From JANRLF01 sp033762815 (lineage in GTDB: Bacteria > Bacteroidota > Bacteroidia > Chitinophagales > CAIOSU01), in contig JANRLF010000007.1 in assembly GCA_033762815.1 (NCBI GenBank), positions 1-64,000 of the forward strand: a DNA stretch of 64,000 nucleotides. The letters run 5' to 3'. Each line of letters starts with the position of its first letter. Positions within the stretch are counted from its first letter, which is position 1. The translations under genes were made by a program, and so were the position numbers. The notes beneath the pieces are model-generated. The model saw only the letters and a list, made by a program, of their open reading frames with translations, was not told the DNA's origin and did not search any database. Shown in pieces: positions 15,291 to 25,100 of this stretch.

Positions 15291-16340
15291 ATGAAGCTTT
15301 CACAATTCAATTACGAACTTCCTCCTAGCTTATTGGCCAATTACCCATCTGACGAGCGCGACGAATGCCGTTTGATGGTGGTAAATAGGGCCAAAGGCAC
15401 CATTGAGCATAAGATTTTCAAGGATGTAATGGATTACTTTGACGATGGCGACGTAATGGTACTGAACAATACCAAAGTGTTCCCTGCACGCCTATATGGC
15501 AGAAAGGAGAAGACAGGAGCTAAGATTGAGGTGTTCCTATTGCGTGAGTTGAACGCGGAAATGAAGTTGTGGGACGTATTGGTTGACCCTGCACGCAAAA
15601 TACGGGTGGGCAACAAACTGTACTTCGGCGATGACGATTCACTGGTGGCCGAGGTAGTGGACAATACCACCTCTCGTGGCCGTACCATCCGTTTCCTGTT
15701 TGAAGGCGACCACGAAGACTTTAAAAAGACCTTATACGGCATGGGCGAGACTCCCCTGCCTAAATATATTAAGCGTAAGCCTGAAGAACTGGACAAAGAA
15801 CGTTACCAAACGGTATTTGCCAGTGAGGAAGGTGCTGTAGCTGCCCCTACCGCCGGCCTCCATTTCAGCCGTGAATTGATGAAGCGTATGGAAATTAAAG
15901 GCGTGGAATTTGCCAAACTGACCCTGCACGTTGGCTTGGGCACTTTCCGCACCATAGATGTGGAAGACCTTTCCAAGCACAAGATGGACGCGGAATACCT
16001 ACGCATTGAGGAAAAGACGACGAAAATTGTGAATAAGGCTAAGGAAGCGAAAAAGAACATTTGTGCCGTGGGTACTACCTCCATGCGCGCCATGGAATCG
16101 GCCGTATCAGCGCAAAAGTTTTTGAAGCCCTACGAAGGTTGGACCAACCTTTTCATCCACCCGCCCTACGATTTCAGTATCGCCAATGCCATGATTACCA
16201 ATTTCCATGTGCCTAAGTCGAGCCTATTGATCATGATTTGCGCCTTTGGCGGCTATGACCTTATCATGAAAGCTTATCAAGAAGCCATCAAAGAAAAGTA
16301 TAAATTTTATACTTATGGCGATGCTATGCTTATCATCTAA
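15291..16340 (+). CDS. queA: S-adenosylmethionine:tRNA ribosyltransferase-isomerase
   Basis: 349 residues from the ATG at 15291, which gives the normal [16 protein letters not shown] start; an in-frame upstream start at 15264 is less likely. It converts preQ1-modified tRNA to epoxyqueuosine-tRNA using the ribosyl group of SAM. Visible landmarks: [14 protein letters not shown] (27-40), [20 protein letters not shown] (about 188), [12 protein letters not shown] and TTSMRAMES. Complete. It acts one step after tgt, 6 kb away, but is not in the same transcript. Confidence 0.94.
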   Translation: MKLSQFNYELPPSLLANYPSDERDECRLMVVNRAKGTIEHKIFKDVMDYFDDGDVMVLNNTKVFPARLYGRKEKTGAKIEVFLLRELNAEMKLWDVLVDPARKIRVGNKLYFGDDDSLVAEVVDNTTSRGRTIRFLFEGDHEDFKKTLYGMGETPLPKYIKRKPEELDKERYQTVFASEEGAVAAPTAGLHFSRELMKRMEIKGVEFAKLTLHVGLGTFRTIDVEDLSKHKMDAEYLRIEEKTTKIVNKAKEAKKNICAVGTTSMRAMESAVSAQKFLKPYEGWTNLFIHPPYDFSIANAMITNFHVPKSSLLIMICAFGGYDLIMKAYQEAIKEKYKFYTYGDAMLII

Positions 16341-16449
16341 TTAGCATAAGCTTACTTGAAGTAGCAGTAAACCTTAAGGTAGAATCGCTTTAAGTTTCAA
16401 GATGCTTTGCCTTTTTGAATAGGCAATGACGGAACATTGATGTTCCTTT

Positions 16450-16671
16450 TCAATATTCGTCTTCGTTGAAGAAGAAGTCGTCGCTGGTAGGGTAGTCGGG
16501 CCAAATGTCTTCAATGCTCTCGTAGATTTCCCCTTCGTCGTCCAGTTCCTGTAAGTTTTCAATTACCTCGATAGGAGAACCGGAACGGATGGCATAATCA
16601 ATCAACTCATCTTTAGTGGATGGCCAAGGTGCGTCTTCAAGGTATGATGCGAGTTCGAGCGTCCAGTACAT
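16450..16671 (-). CDS. DUF2795-like small acidic protein
   Basis: 73 residues, very acidic, with MYWTLELASYLEDAPWPSTK then ELIDYAIRSGSPIEVIENLQ, which is the helix-turn pattern of DUF2795 proteins. The C-terminus is almost all Asp, Glu and aromatic residues. Function unknown. It stands alone between queA and the cobalamin adenosyltransferase gene on the minus strand. Confidence 0.75.
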   Translation of the reverse strand: MYWTLELASYLEDAPWPSTKDELIDYAIRSGSPIEVIENLQELDDEGEIYESIEDIWPDYPTSDDFFFNEDEY

Positions 16672-16779
16672 GGTGTTCCCTCCTTTAATTTGGGTGCAAA
16701 TATAGAACTAATTTTAGCCCATCAAAATTTTTGAAAGCTTATTTATGAACGGGTGTGGGTAAGCCTTGTTACTAAGCCC

Positions 16780-17331
16780 TTAAAGGGTTCTTGGTGCCCA
16801 AACAATTTCTTCGACACCTAATAAACTCCCTTGGTAACGAGCCAAGACGAATAGATAGTCAGATAGGCGATTGAGATATTGGACAATGATGGGTTCTACA
16901 AAATCTTTGGTGGCCAATAAAACCACCAATCGTTCTGCCCGCCTGCATATACAACGGGCTATATGGCAATGCGATACCAAGGGATGCCCACCCGGCAGTA
17001 TAAAGTTCTTCAATTCCGGCAGCACTTCGTTCATGCGGTCCATTTCCGTTTCCAGCAGCAGCACGTCCTCTTCCTTCAAATCAGGTATTTTCATCACTGA
17101 TTTTTCAGGGTCACTGGCTAGGGAAGCCCCCACATTGAAAAGCCTATCTTGAATGGTTTTTATGACCGTACGCGAAGGTTCATCTGCACAACTATCCCTG
17201 ATTAAGCCCAGGTAGCTGTTCAGCTCATCCACTGTACCATAACTTTCTATGCGCCTGTGGCCCTTGCTCACACGGGTACCACCTATTAGGGAGGTCTTTC
17301 CCTTATCGCCTTTCTTGGTATAGATTTTCAT
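16780..17331 (-). CDS. PduO-type cob(I)alamin adenosyltransferase
   Basis: 183 residues, the usual length of PduO-type ATR enzymes. It makes adenosylcobalamin from cob(I)alamin and ATP. The ATP-binding start YTKKGDKGKTSLIGGTRVSK (4-23) and the basic segment CHIARCICRRAERLV (about 121-135, with the key Arg residues) are present. The gene begins 4 bp after the stop of the LolD-like ATPase, so the two are co-transcribed. Its product would supply the methylmalonyl-CoA mutase encoded at 48.5-50.6 kb. Confidence 0.92.
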   Translation of the reverse strand: MKIYTKKGDKGKTSLIGGTRVSKGHRRIESYGTVDELNSYLGLIRDSCADEPSRTVIKTIQDRLFNVGASLASDPEKSVMKIPDLKEEDVLLLETEMDRMNEVLPELKNFILPGGHPLVSHCHIARCICRRAERLVVLLATKDFVEPIIVQYLNRLSDYLFVLARYQGSLLGVEEIVWAPRTL

Positions 17332-17335
17332 ATTC

Positions 17336-18058
17336 TTAACCCTTGAAAGCCATTACTTTTTCATTGACTGTGTCAGATTCAATCTCCCCGTCGCGCAATC
17401 TTACCACCCGATGGGCATAGGCGGCAATATCTTCTTCGTGCGTCACCAATATCACCGTATTTCCCCGTTTATGGATATCGTCCAGTATGGCCATAATTTC
17501 TACCGAGGTTTTGGTATCGAGGTTGCCCGTGGGCTCATCTGCCAAAATAATGGCGGGATTGTTCACCAAGGCCCTGGCAATAGCCACCCTTTGTCGCTGA
17601 CCGCCTGAGAGCTCATTGGGCTTATGGTGCACCCTATCGGACAGGTTGACCTGAGCCAAAACTTTCAAGGCCGTTTCGGTACGGTGTTGCTTGCTGAAAC
17701 CGCCATACACCATGGGCAATTCTACATTCTCTTGGGCACTTAACCTTGGCAGCAAATTAAACGTTTGGAACACGAAGCCGATTTCCTTGTTTCTAATTTC
17801 CGCCAATTCATCATCTTTCAGGCGGCTTACGTCATTTCCTCGTAAGAAGTATTGACCGCTGGTGGGCGTATCCAAGGCCCCAAGAATGTTCATCAAGGTG
17901 GATTTGCCTGAACCGCTGGGCCCCATCAATGCCACGTACTCGTTCTTTTTGATTTGCAGGGATACGCCGTTCAGTGCTTTCACCATTTCCTTGCCCATTA
18001 TGTAGAATTTGGTAATATCCTGCAACCTAATTACTTCGTCCGAATCAGCCAATGCCAT
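17336..18058 (-). CDS. ABC transporter ATP-binding protein, LolD/MacB type
   Basis: 240 residues. Walker [11 protein letters not shown] (about 45-54), Q-loop [13 protein letters not shown], signature [15 protein letters not shown] (about 149-163), Walker [13 protein letters not shown] and the switch His in VTHEED. This belongs to the MacB/LolD/FtsE group, which drives MacB-fold permeases. The nearest such permease is at 13943-15214. First gene in its transcript, read together with the adenosyltransferase. Its start lies 27 bp from the right copy of the 300-bp inverted repeat. Confidence 0.9.
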   Translation of the reverse strand: MALADSDEVIRLQDITKFYIMGKEMVKALNGVSLQIKKNEYVALMGPSGSGKSTLMNILGALDTPTSGQYFLRGNDVSRLKDDELAEIRNKEIGFVFQTFNLLPRLSAQENVELPMVYGGFSKQHRTETALKVLAQVNLSDRVHHKPNELSGGQRQRVAIARALVNNPAIILADEPTGNLDTKTSVEIMAILDDIHKRGNTVILVTHEEDIAAYAHRVVRLRDGEIESDTVNEKVMAFKG

Positions 18059-18085
18059 AATGCCTTTGAATTATTTCAAAGGTAG

Positions 18086-18383
18086 CTTTCTTTTAGTCGA
18101 TTTAAAAGAATCCCGACATGGAGTTTTCAGGACGGGGACCCATCAAGCTGAAGGTGCCGGTAAAGCGTTTTTCGTTCGCCTAGCCTAAGCGGATGCCGAA
18201 CATAAAAACGCAAGGCACCTAGGCTTAGATGGGTGGACTGAACACTCCGTCGGGAGATTTCTTTGCCAAGCTTTCTTTTGCGGAGAAAAGAAAGCGGGTG
18301 GAATGGTATGCCCGTTATTGTGAGGACATATCCCCAAAGAGGTTTTCAAGTAAATTGACCCTTCTTTTGTATAGAATATAGCT
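18086..18383 (-). repeat. 300-bp inverted repeat, right copy
   Basis: Reverse complement of 13600-13900. The central cruciform-like palindrome (GATGGG/CCCATC ends) and the CTTTCTTTT/AAAAGAAAG hairpin are both kept. Divergence is greatest in the outer 60 bp at the AAGGGTCAA end. The two copies face each other around the 4.2-kb block of permease, queA, DUF2795, adenosyltransferase and ATPase. It fills the gene-free stretch 18059-18438; no gene is visible there. Confidence 0.8.
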
Positions 18384-18438
18384 TGGGATTATTTAGGCAA
18401 AATGAGATGAGACCATGCTATCCCTCTTCCCTGCTGAA

Positions 18439-19026
18439 TTAATTATTCATAGCCAGTAAACCCCGCTCTTCATCATTGATATCCATCACCGCATAACGTT
18501 GAATCCTGCATATCGACAATTCATCCATCATATCCACCAATATTTGATAATCCACATCTTCCTTAGCTTTTACTATTACCTCCAGTGTGTACTTATTGTT
18601 CTTGATTTTGGACCTTTCTGTGAAATAATCCGATGCTGAAATTTGCTGGGCAGCACGTGCCTTTTCCAAATTGACCAACCTATCATAAACCTCTTGGTTA
18701 CGTTTCATCAATATTTTACGCAAGCCATTGGCTGATAAGTCGGTTTGCCTAAAATCGACTTTTGCCCCGAAATAGTATTGCACTTTTCTATCCGCTGTCA
18801 AAACAATGGTGAGGGCGGAGGTGTCGGCCAATTCCGTTGGCGGCCCCTCGGCCATGCGGGGAATGGGAATAGCTTTACCACGGCTAAGTACGGTAGTCAG
18901 CATAAAGAAAGTAATCAACAGGAAACCTAAATCGACCATGGGCGTAAAGTCGATTTTTATCATGTTCCTGTTGCGAATGGAACGTCGCGAACTGCCTTTG
19001 CCTGCTTGCTGGGTGATTTCTGCCAT
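18439..19026 (-). CDS. ExbD/TolR family proton-channel protein
   Basis: 195 residues. One TM helix (about 30-50, FTPMVDLGFLLITFFMLTTV) carries the channel Asp of the family (DFTPMVD). A periplasmic domain follows, longer than in E. coli ExbD, with an inserted charged helix (LEKARAAQQISASDYFTERS) in the middle. It works with ExbB/TolQ to energise outer-membrane transport or envelope integrity, but no exbB, tonB or tolA gene is in the window, so the partner is elsewhere. Confidence 0.85.
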   Translation of the reverse strand: MAEITQQAGKGSSRRSIRNRNMIKIDFTPMVDLGFLLITFFMLTTVLSRGKAIPIPRMAEGPPTELADTSALTIVLTADRKVQYYFGAKVDFRQTDLSANGLRKILMKRNQEVYDRLVNLEKARAAQQISASDYFTERSKIKNNKYTLEVIVKAKEDVDYQILVDMMDELSICRIQRYAVMDINDEERGLLAMNN

Positions 19027-19102
19027 GGTTGTTCATTTTATAGTTTGATGCAATAACTCGGTACTTACTAGTAAATGACAACCCCATTGGGTAACAAAAA
19101 AA

Positions 19103-19128
19103 AGAGCCGAAGCTAATGCCTCGGCTCT
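19103..19128 (-). terminator. Rho-independent terminator of the giant T9SS gene
   Basis: Stem AGAGCCGA / TCGGCTCT with a 10-nt loop, followed on the minus strand by eight T (19103-19096). It starts 23 bp after the stop codon of the 19151-27544 gene. Confidence 0.85.
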
Positions 19129-19150
19129 CTATAATTGTTTATTGAAAATA

Positions 19151-22100
19151 TTATTGTGCTTTCAGCAGTTTGTAGGTTTTTACCTCTCCACCACTACGCA
19201 ACTCAAGCATGTAAACACCTGAAGCAAGCTCTGAACCGGGGAACAGTTGAATGCGGTTATCACCGGCCTGCAATTGGTGAATTTGGCCAATAATGGTTTT
19301 GCCCACCAAATCAGTAAGGCGTACGCTTACTTCAGCACCCTGTAACAGCTGTACATCAACGGTCAAAGCATTACCGAACGGATTAGGGTAAACGCTGATG
19401 GCTTGGGCAAAAGTAGGATCATCGATACCTACGGTGCAATCATCTACCAAGGTGGTGTCACTAGCAGACGATGCGCAGCCATTTCCATCCGTGTAAGCAT
19501 AGGTAATGATATATTGACCTTCTGCCAATCCGGTCGCATCAAAGGTATTGCCTGATACGCCCTGGCCACTGAAAGCACCACCGCTTGGGCTAGCCACCAA
19601 TGTAACGGTAGTATCCAAACAAGTCGTATCGCCAATGGTAAAGCTAACATTAGGCAATGCATTCACTATAACCGTTACCGTATCGTTTGCTGAGCAACCG
19701 CTATTGTTGGTACCTGTTACGATATAATCAGTATCGGCACTAGGACTAACAGTAATGGATGAAGTGATAAAGCCACCGTTCCATAAAAAGGTAGCGGCAC
19801 CAGTTGCGGTTAAGGTAACATTATCGCCAGTACAGATGGCCGTATCGGCACCAGCACTAACAACCGGCAGCGCATCTACAGCTACGGTAACGGTATCAGC
19901 TGCAACACAGCCGTTTCCGTCCGTACCTACCACAATAAAGTCAGTAGTCGCTATTGGGCTCACATTTATGCTTCCAGTAGAAACACCATTATCCCAAAGG
20001 TAGCTTACTGCACCTGTAGCCGTCAATGTTGCGGTATCGCCTTCACAAATTTGTTGGTCGGCACCCGCACTTACGGTTGGCAAAGCATTCACGCCAACCA
20101 AGATGGTGTCAGAAGCGGCACATCCGTTTCCGTCCGTTACATCCACAAAATAGCTAGTGGCGGTAGTAGGACTAACGGTGATGGATTGGGTATTATCACC
20201 CGTATTCCAGTTGAAGCTGGTACCTGCCGATGCAGTTAAGGTAATCGATTCGCCAATGCATATAGCGGTGTCATTGCCCAGCAAGCTGTTGGATGGCAAG
20301 AAGAACAATACACTTGTACTATCCACCGCGGTACAGCCATTAGCACCCGTTACCGTTACATAATAAGTGGTAGGCACTAAAGGCGATACTTGGATAGATG
20401 CGGTAGTGGCACTATTGCTCCACAAATAGCTCACACCACCTGATGCGGTAAGGGTGGCAGTACCACCAGGGCAAATAGTGTCATTAGCACCGGCATCTGC
20501 TGTAGGAGCCGCATTGACCGTTACAGTCACCGAATCACTTACGCCATTGCAGCCAAACTCATCGGTAATTGTCAAAATGTATCTGGTAGTGATACTAGGC
20601 CTTACAGTGATGCTTTGGGTAGTATCGCCAGTACTCCACAACCATGCTAAACCGTTTTGTGCAGTAAGCACGGCGCTATCGCCTTGGCAAATGGTTTGGT
20701 TGGCACCTGCATTGGCCACTGGATTGCTCACCAATGCCGTTACGGCCACTCTGTCGCTGGAACAACCTGCACGCTCAATTACCCAGTCATAGAACCAATA
20801 ATAAGTGGTGGTACTAACTCCTGTAAGCGATGTATAAGAGTTAGTAATCACCAATTCGTTATTATCGGTGGCATAAGGGAAAGCAGCGCCACTCGACTCA
20901 CGTTTCAAATTGGTAATACCAGTGTGAGACTTTGTCATACGGTAGCTGCCAGGTTGCAGGGTAATATTCACTGGCAATGCAATCTTTTGCGAACCGTTGC
21001 CAGTAACATTGAAAGCCCTAGTTTGGAATAGGGTGTCAGTACCCGCAGGGTTCATAATCAAAATGCTAATGGTACCAGTACCGGTAGGATACACATGCAC
21101 TGTTTTTAGGATTACTTCTTGGTTGATGGTAAAGCCTAAGCCATAAGGAGTATTGCTTATGAAGCTGCTCGAGCCAGCATTTTTGATACCCGCACTGTCA
21201 GTAATAGAGCTGAAGCTTTCTACATAGAAGGTGGTAGTACTGTCTAATATTGGTGTAAAAAACTCATCGCCAATTCCTAAAAGGGTACCATTGGTCAAAG
21301 AATCATACCATTTGTAGCTTGCTCCAGCCAATGCGGTAAGCACGGCAGAATTGCCCGCACAAACGGTATCACCTGTTGCTACAGGTAGAGCAGGTATTGA
21401 ATCGATGATTCCACTTATTACCAAAGTATCGTTTACCAAGTATTGGTCAGTACCCAATTGCGATATGGCAGTAACGGTTACTGGCCCGCCTACAGAGGTG
21501 TTGAGCGTACCCACCACCAATGTGTCGCGTTCCCCTACTTGCAAAGGACCAGCCAAGGTGCCCGACACGGTACCAGTTACACTGCCAGTTACATTCACCG
21601 TTACCGGGACATTGGTTTGAGATGCCGTACCGTTGTTGTACAATACCACAATCACTTCATCGGAAGTGGCACCGCAGGTACCACCTACCGGCGACAAAAT
21701 GTCCACCACAGCAATGTCATTAGCCGCTGGCTCGTATTCGTCAGCACCTATATCTACTCTTACTGAGGGTACAAGCGGACGGGTATCGCCATCAATGTCC
21801 ATGGAAAGCCCCACGCTGTTATCGCCTTTATCATTGGCCAATAAGCCCAAAACGTGAAGATCGGCAGTACTTACAAAGTTAGGGTCGCCTTGAATAGAAC
21901 TGTCATTGAAGGCCGGATAAGCTGTCTGCCAAGCTGCCAAATCTACTCGGGCCGTAGGGAACAATGCTATGTTTCCTCCATCGGTACGGTAATAGATGTT
22001 GTAATCCAAGCCAACATAACCAGAAGTGGTAGCAGCATCTGGGTCTTCATAAGCGTAGTCGATGGTGGATACAAAAATGTTGTTGCGTACATCCAAACCG

Positions 22101-25100
22101 CCACAATCATTAGCATACATGCCTGTTTCGGCATAAACGCTGTTATGGAACACATCAATGCTATCGCAGTTGTTCAGGTAGATACCATAGTTTCCGCTGC
22201 TTGTCACCATATTGTTCCAAACCCTACCACGGCCATTTTGACTAGCATTGGTATTGCCATCCAAAATATAAATACCGTAGTCATTCACGTTCACTACGTT
22301 GCCAGTAACCTCTACATACCAAAGCATATCCAATAAGTAAATACCATCGCCACCAGTAGCGCGGGTATTGCTCACATTGTTATTCGTCACAACAATTGAA
22401 TCTACATCATCAGCATAAATGGGATAGGTGTAAGCACTTCTTAAAGTATTACCCGTAATCACAATATTCTTCAAAGCGATAGCAGTGGAGCCTTGCAATT
22501 CGATACCGTATTCGCCACCGGTAATGGTATTGTTGCTTATGGTCAGATAGTTGGCCGTGTTGCCCTCGGTAGCATCATTGGTTTCAGAAGCAGAAGCCAA
22601 TATGCCCACACAATCGGTGGTTGAAGAGGCACTAACTTCTACTTTACAGTTGTCTACCGTATTGTGGTCAGCCTCGTTCATGAATTGGATGCCCCAAGTA
22701 TCGGTACTAGCGGTAGCACGTACCGTCATATTGGTAATGGTCACATAATCCGTTCCTTTCAATAGGAAAGTAGCCCATTTGATGGTGCCGTTATGGGTCA
22801 AGATAACACTATCGGCATTTGCACCATCGAAGGTTACCGTATTGCTAGCACTGCTACCAGGTATTTCTAATAGGGTCACTTGCTCATTGTAAGTGCCTGG
22901 GCTCACATTAAATACTACCGCTCCCGCTATACCGCAATTGTTCAATGCAGAAGCAGCATCATTGAAGCTTTGGAAATTAGTGCCAGCGGTAGGTAAGGTA
23001 CTATTGATAGTATAAGTGCCCGCCAAAGCTGTGCATAGATTAATCACCAAAGTATCATTAGCTGGGTTTGAGTCGGTGCCGCCATTAGGATTAGCTGTCC
23101 AAATAGTTACGGTATAGTTGCCTCCAGTGAAGTTGTAATCTCCTACATTTATCGTGTCGGAAACCTCGGCAGAGGAAAGGGTATCAGCATAATTAAACGG
23201 TCCGTAGGTAGTATCGGTCACCCCGTCGCTCACGGTTACATATACATCCACGCCAATAATATCAGTGCCGCCTGTATTTCTTACCGTAACCAATACAGGT
23301 TGTATGCCCGCAGAGAAAGGTGCTACTGGGTTTAGCAATGCTTCGGCAGAGGCATCATCGGGCAGCGGTGTAAATTCAAAAGCACCTGGGTCAGGCTGTG
23401 TCAATGACCTTGTTGTGCCCAAGAAATCTAGCGTTACGCCAAGTGGGTCACCAATATTGTTTACCCTAGCGGCTTGCGGAGTCAAATCGCCAATCAACGG
23501 GTTCATGAATCGTGGATTGACGGAAACGCTGCTGGTATCATAAATACCCCCATTGGCTGTTTGCCAATCGGGCAAGGTATCGTAAGCCACAGCATTATAG
23601 TAACCAATATACTGAGCACCTCCTGCTGGGCTATTCACATACAATACGTTGTTGTCAGAAGTGACCGTAGAGGTGGAGGTAGCTAAATAAATGGCATGTA
23701 TATCGCCTGAGCTGTTACGGGTAATGGAAATGATATTGTTCCTGAAATCGATATTGGTAGCAGCAGTTGTTTGATAAAAACCACGGCTTAAAGCACTGGC
23801 ACTAACATTTTGCTCATCGAAGGAAACAGTATTGTGGTAGTACTTCACGCCATCGCTACCACTGTTATAGATACCATAAAGAGCACCAGCATTGTTGATG
23901 TTGTAAATGATATTGTTGACAAACAAATTCTCCTGGCCAACAGGCGCATCGGCAGTAGTGATATACCATCCATATACGATGCCAGTACTAGTTCTGCTGG
24001 AATCATGGGTATTGTGTAAACTATTGCCATCAAATACATTTGAGCTGCTGGTTCCTGTTACATAAATGCCGTATGTAGCATTGGTGGTCATTCCTGTACG
24101 GGTAGGACGGCTGATGTCGTTGCCCATCACCGTAGTATTGGTAGCATCATCAAAATAGAACCCATAAATGTAAAAATCTTCAATGGTGTTGTTCCTATAA
24201 ACGTTGCCCTCGTTCAGGTTTCCGGTTGATACGCCGTTCTGACGAATAGCGTAGTAGCTGCCGATAACCGTGTTGTTTTCGAACAAGTTAAAATCGCCCA
24301 AATCGCCTGTAGTAGTGATGCTGGATATACTGTTAGAACCTAAGATACCAGAAGTGGTAGTGGCTGTATTTCCCAGTGTAGAACTAAAGTCAATGATACA
24401 GTTGCGTACTATATTGCTATCGGCATTGTTCCTCCAAAGGATACCCACCCCATTGCCCGCGGATAGGTTTACTATTCGCAAGCTGTCCAAAATAACATGG
24501 TCGGCACCGTTCAAGTCCCAGATATATTGAGGGTTAGTACCTGGAGCCGCATAGATAGTATCTAAATGGCCTTTGAAAGTGATGGTATTCGTGCTGCTAG
24601 CTCCTGGTATTTGATTCAAGGAGACCTGTTCAAGATAAGGACCTGAACCTGCAACCACTTCGAAGAACACCGGCCCATTGATACCACACTGGTTCAAAGC
24701 GGCTACCGCATCGCCGAAGCTGGTAAAGTTGGTACCAGCAGTAGGTAGGGCATCGTTGATGGTAAAGTTACCTGCCATGGCCACGCACAAGGTTACAATA
24801 GCGGTATCGTTGGCATGGTTGATATCGGTGCCGCTATTGGGTGCCGAAGTCCATACGGTGATTACATCACCTGTCATAGGCGTTACAGTACCTACCGTTA
24901 CAGGGGCAGAAGTGCCTCCTACAGGTATAGTGGTGTTGTAAACGATAGTATTCTGTACCACACCGTTCAAGGCATAAGTAATGGTTACGGAATCAACAGC
25001 TATCGTTCCAAAATTTCGGATGGTAACATCCACGTTTTGCGGGGTGGAAGTCGTTACTGAGGTCGGGTTTACTATTGCAAAAGCACCCGCATCCAAACCA

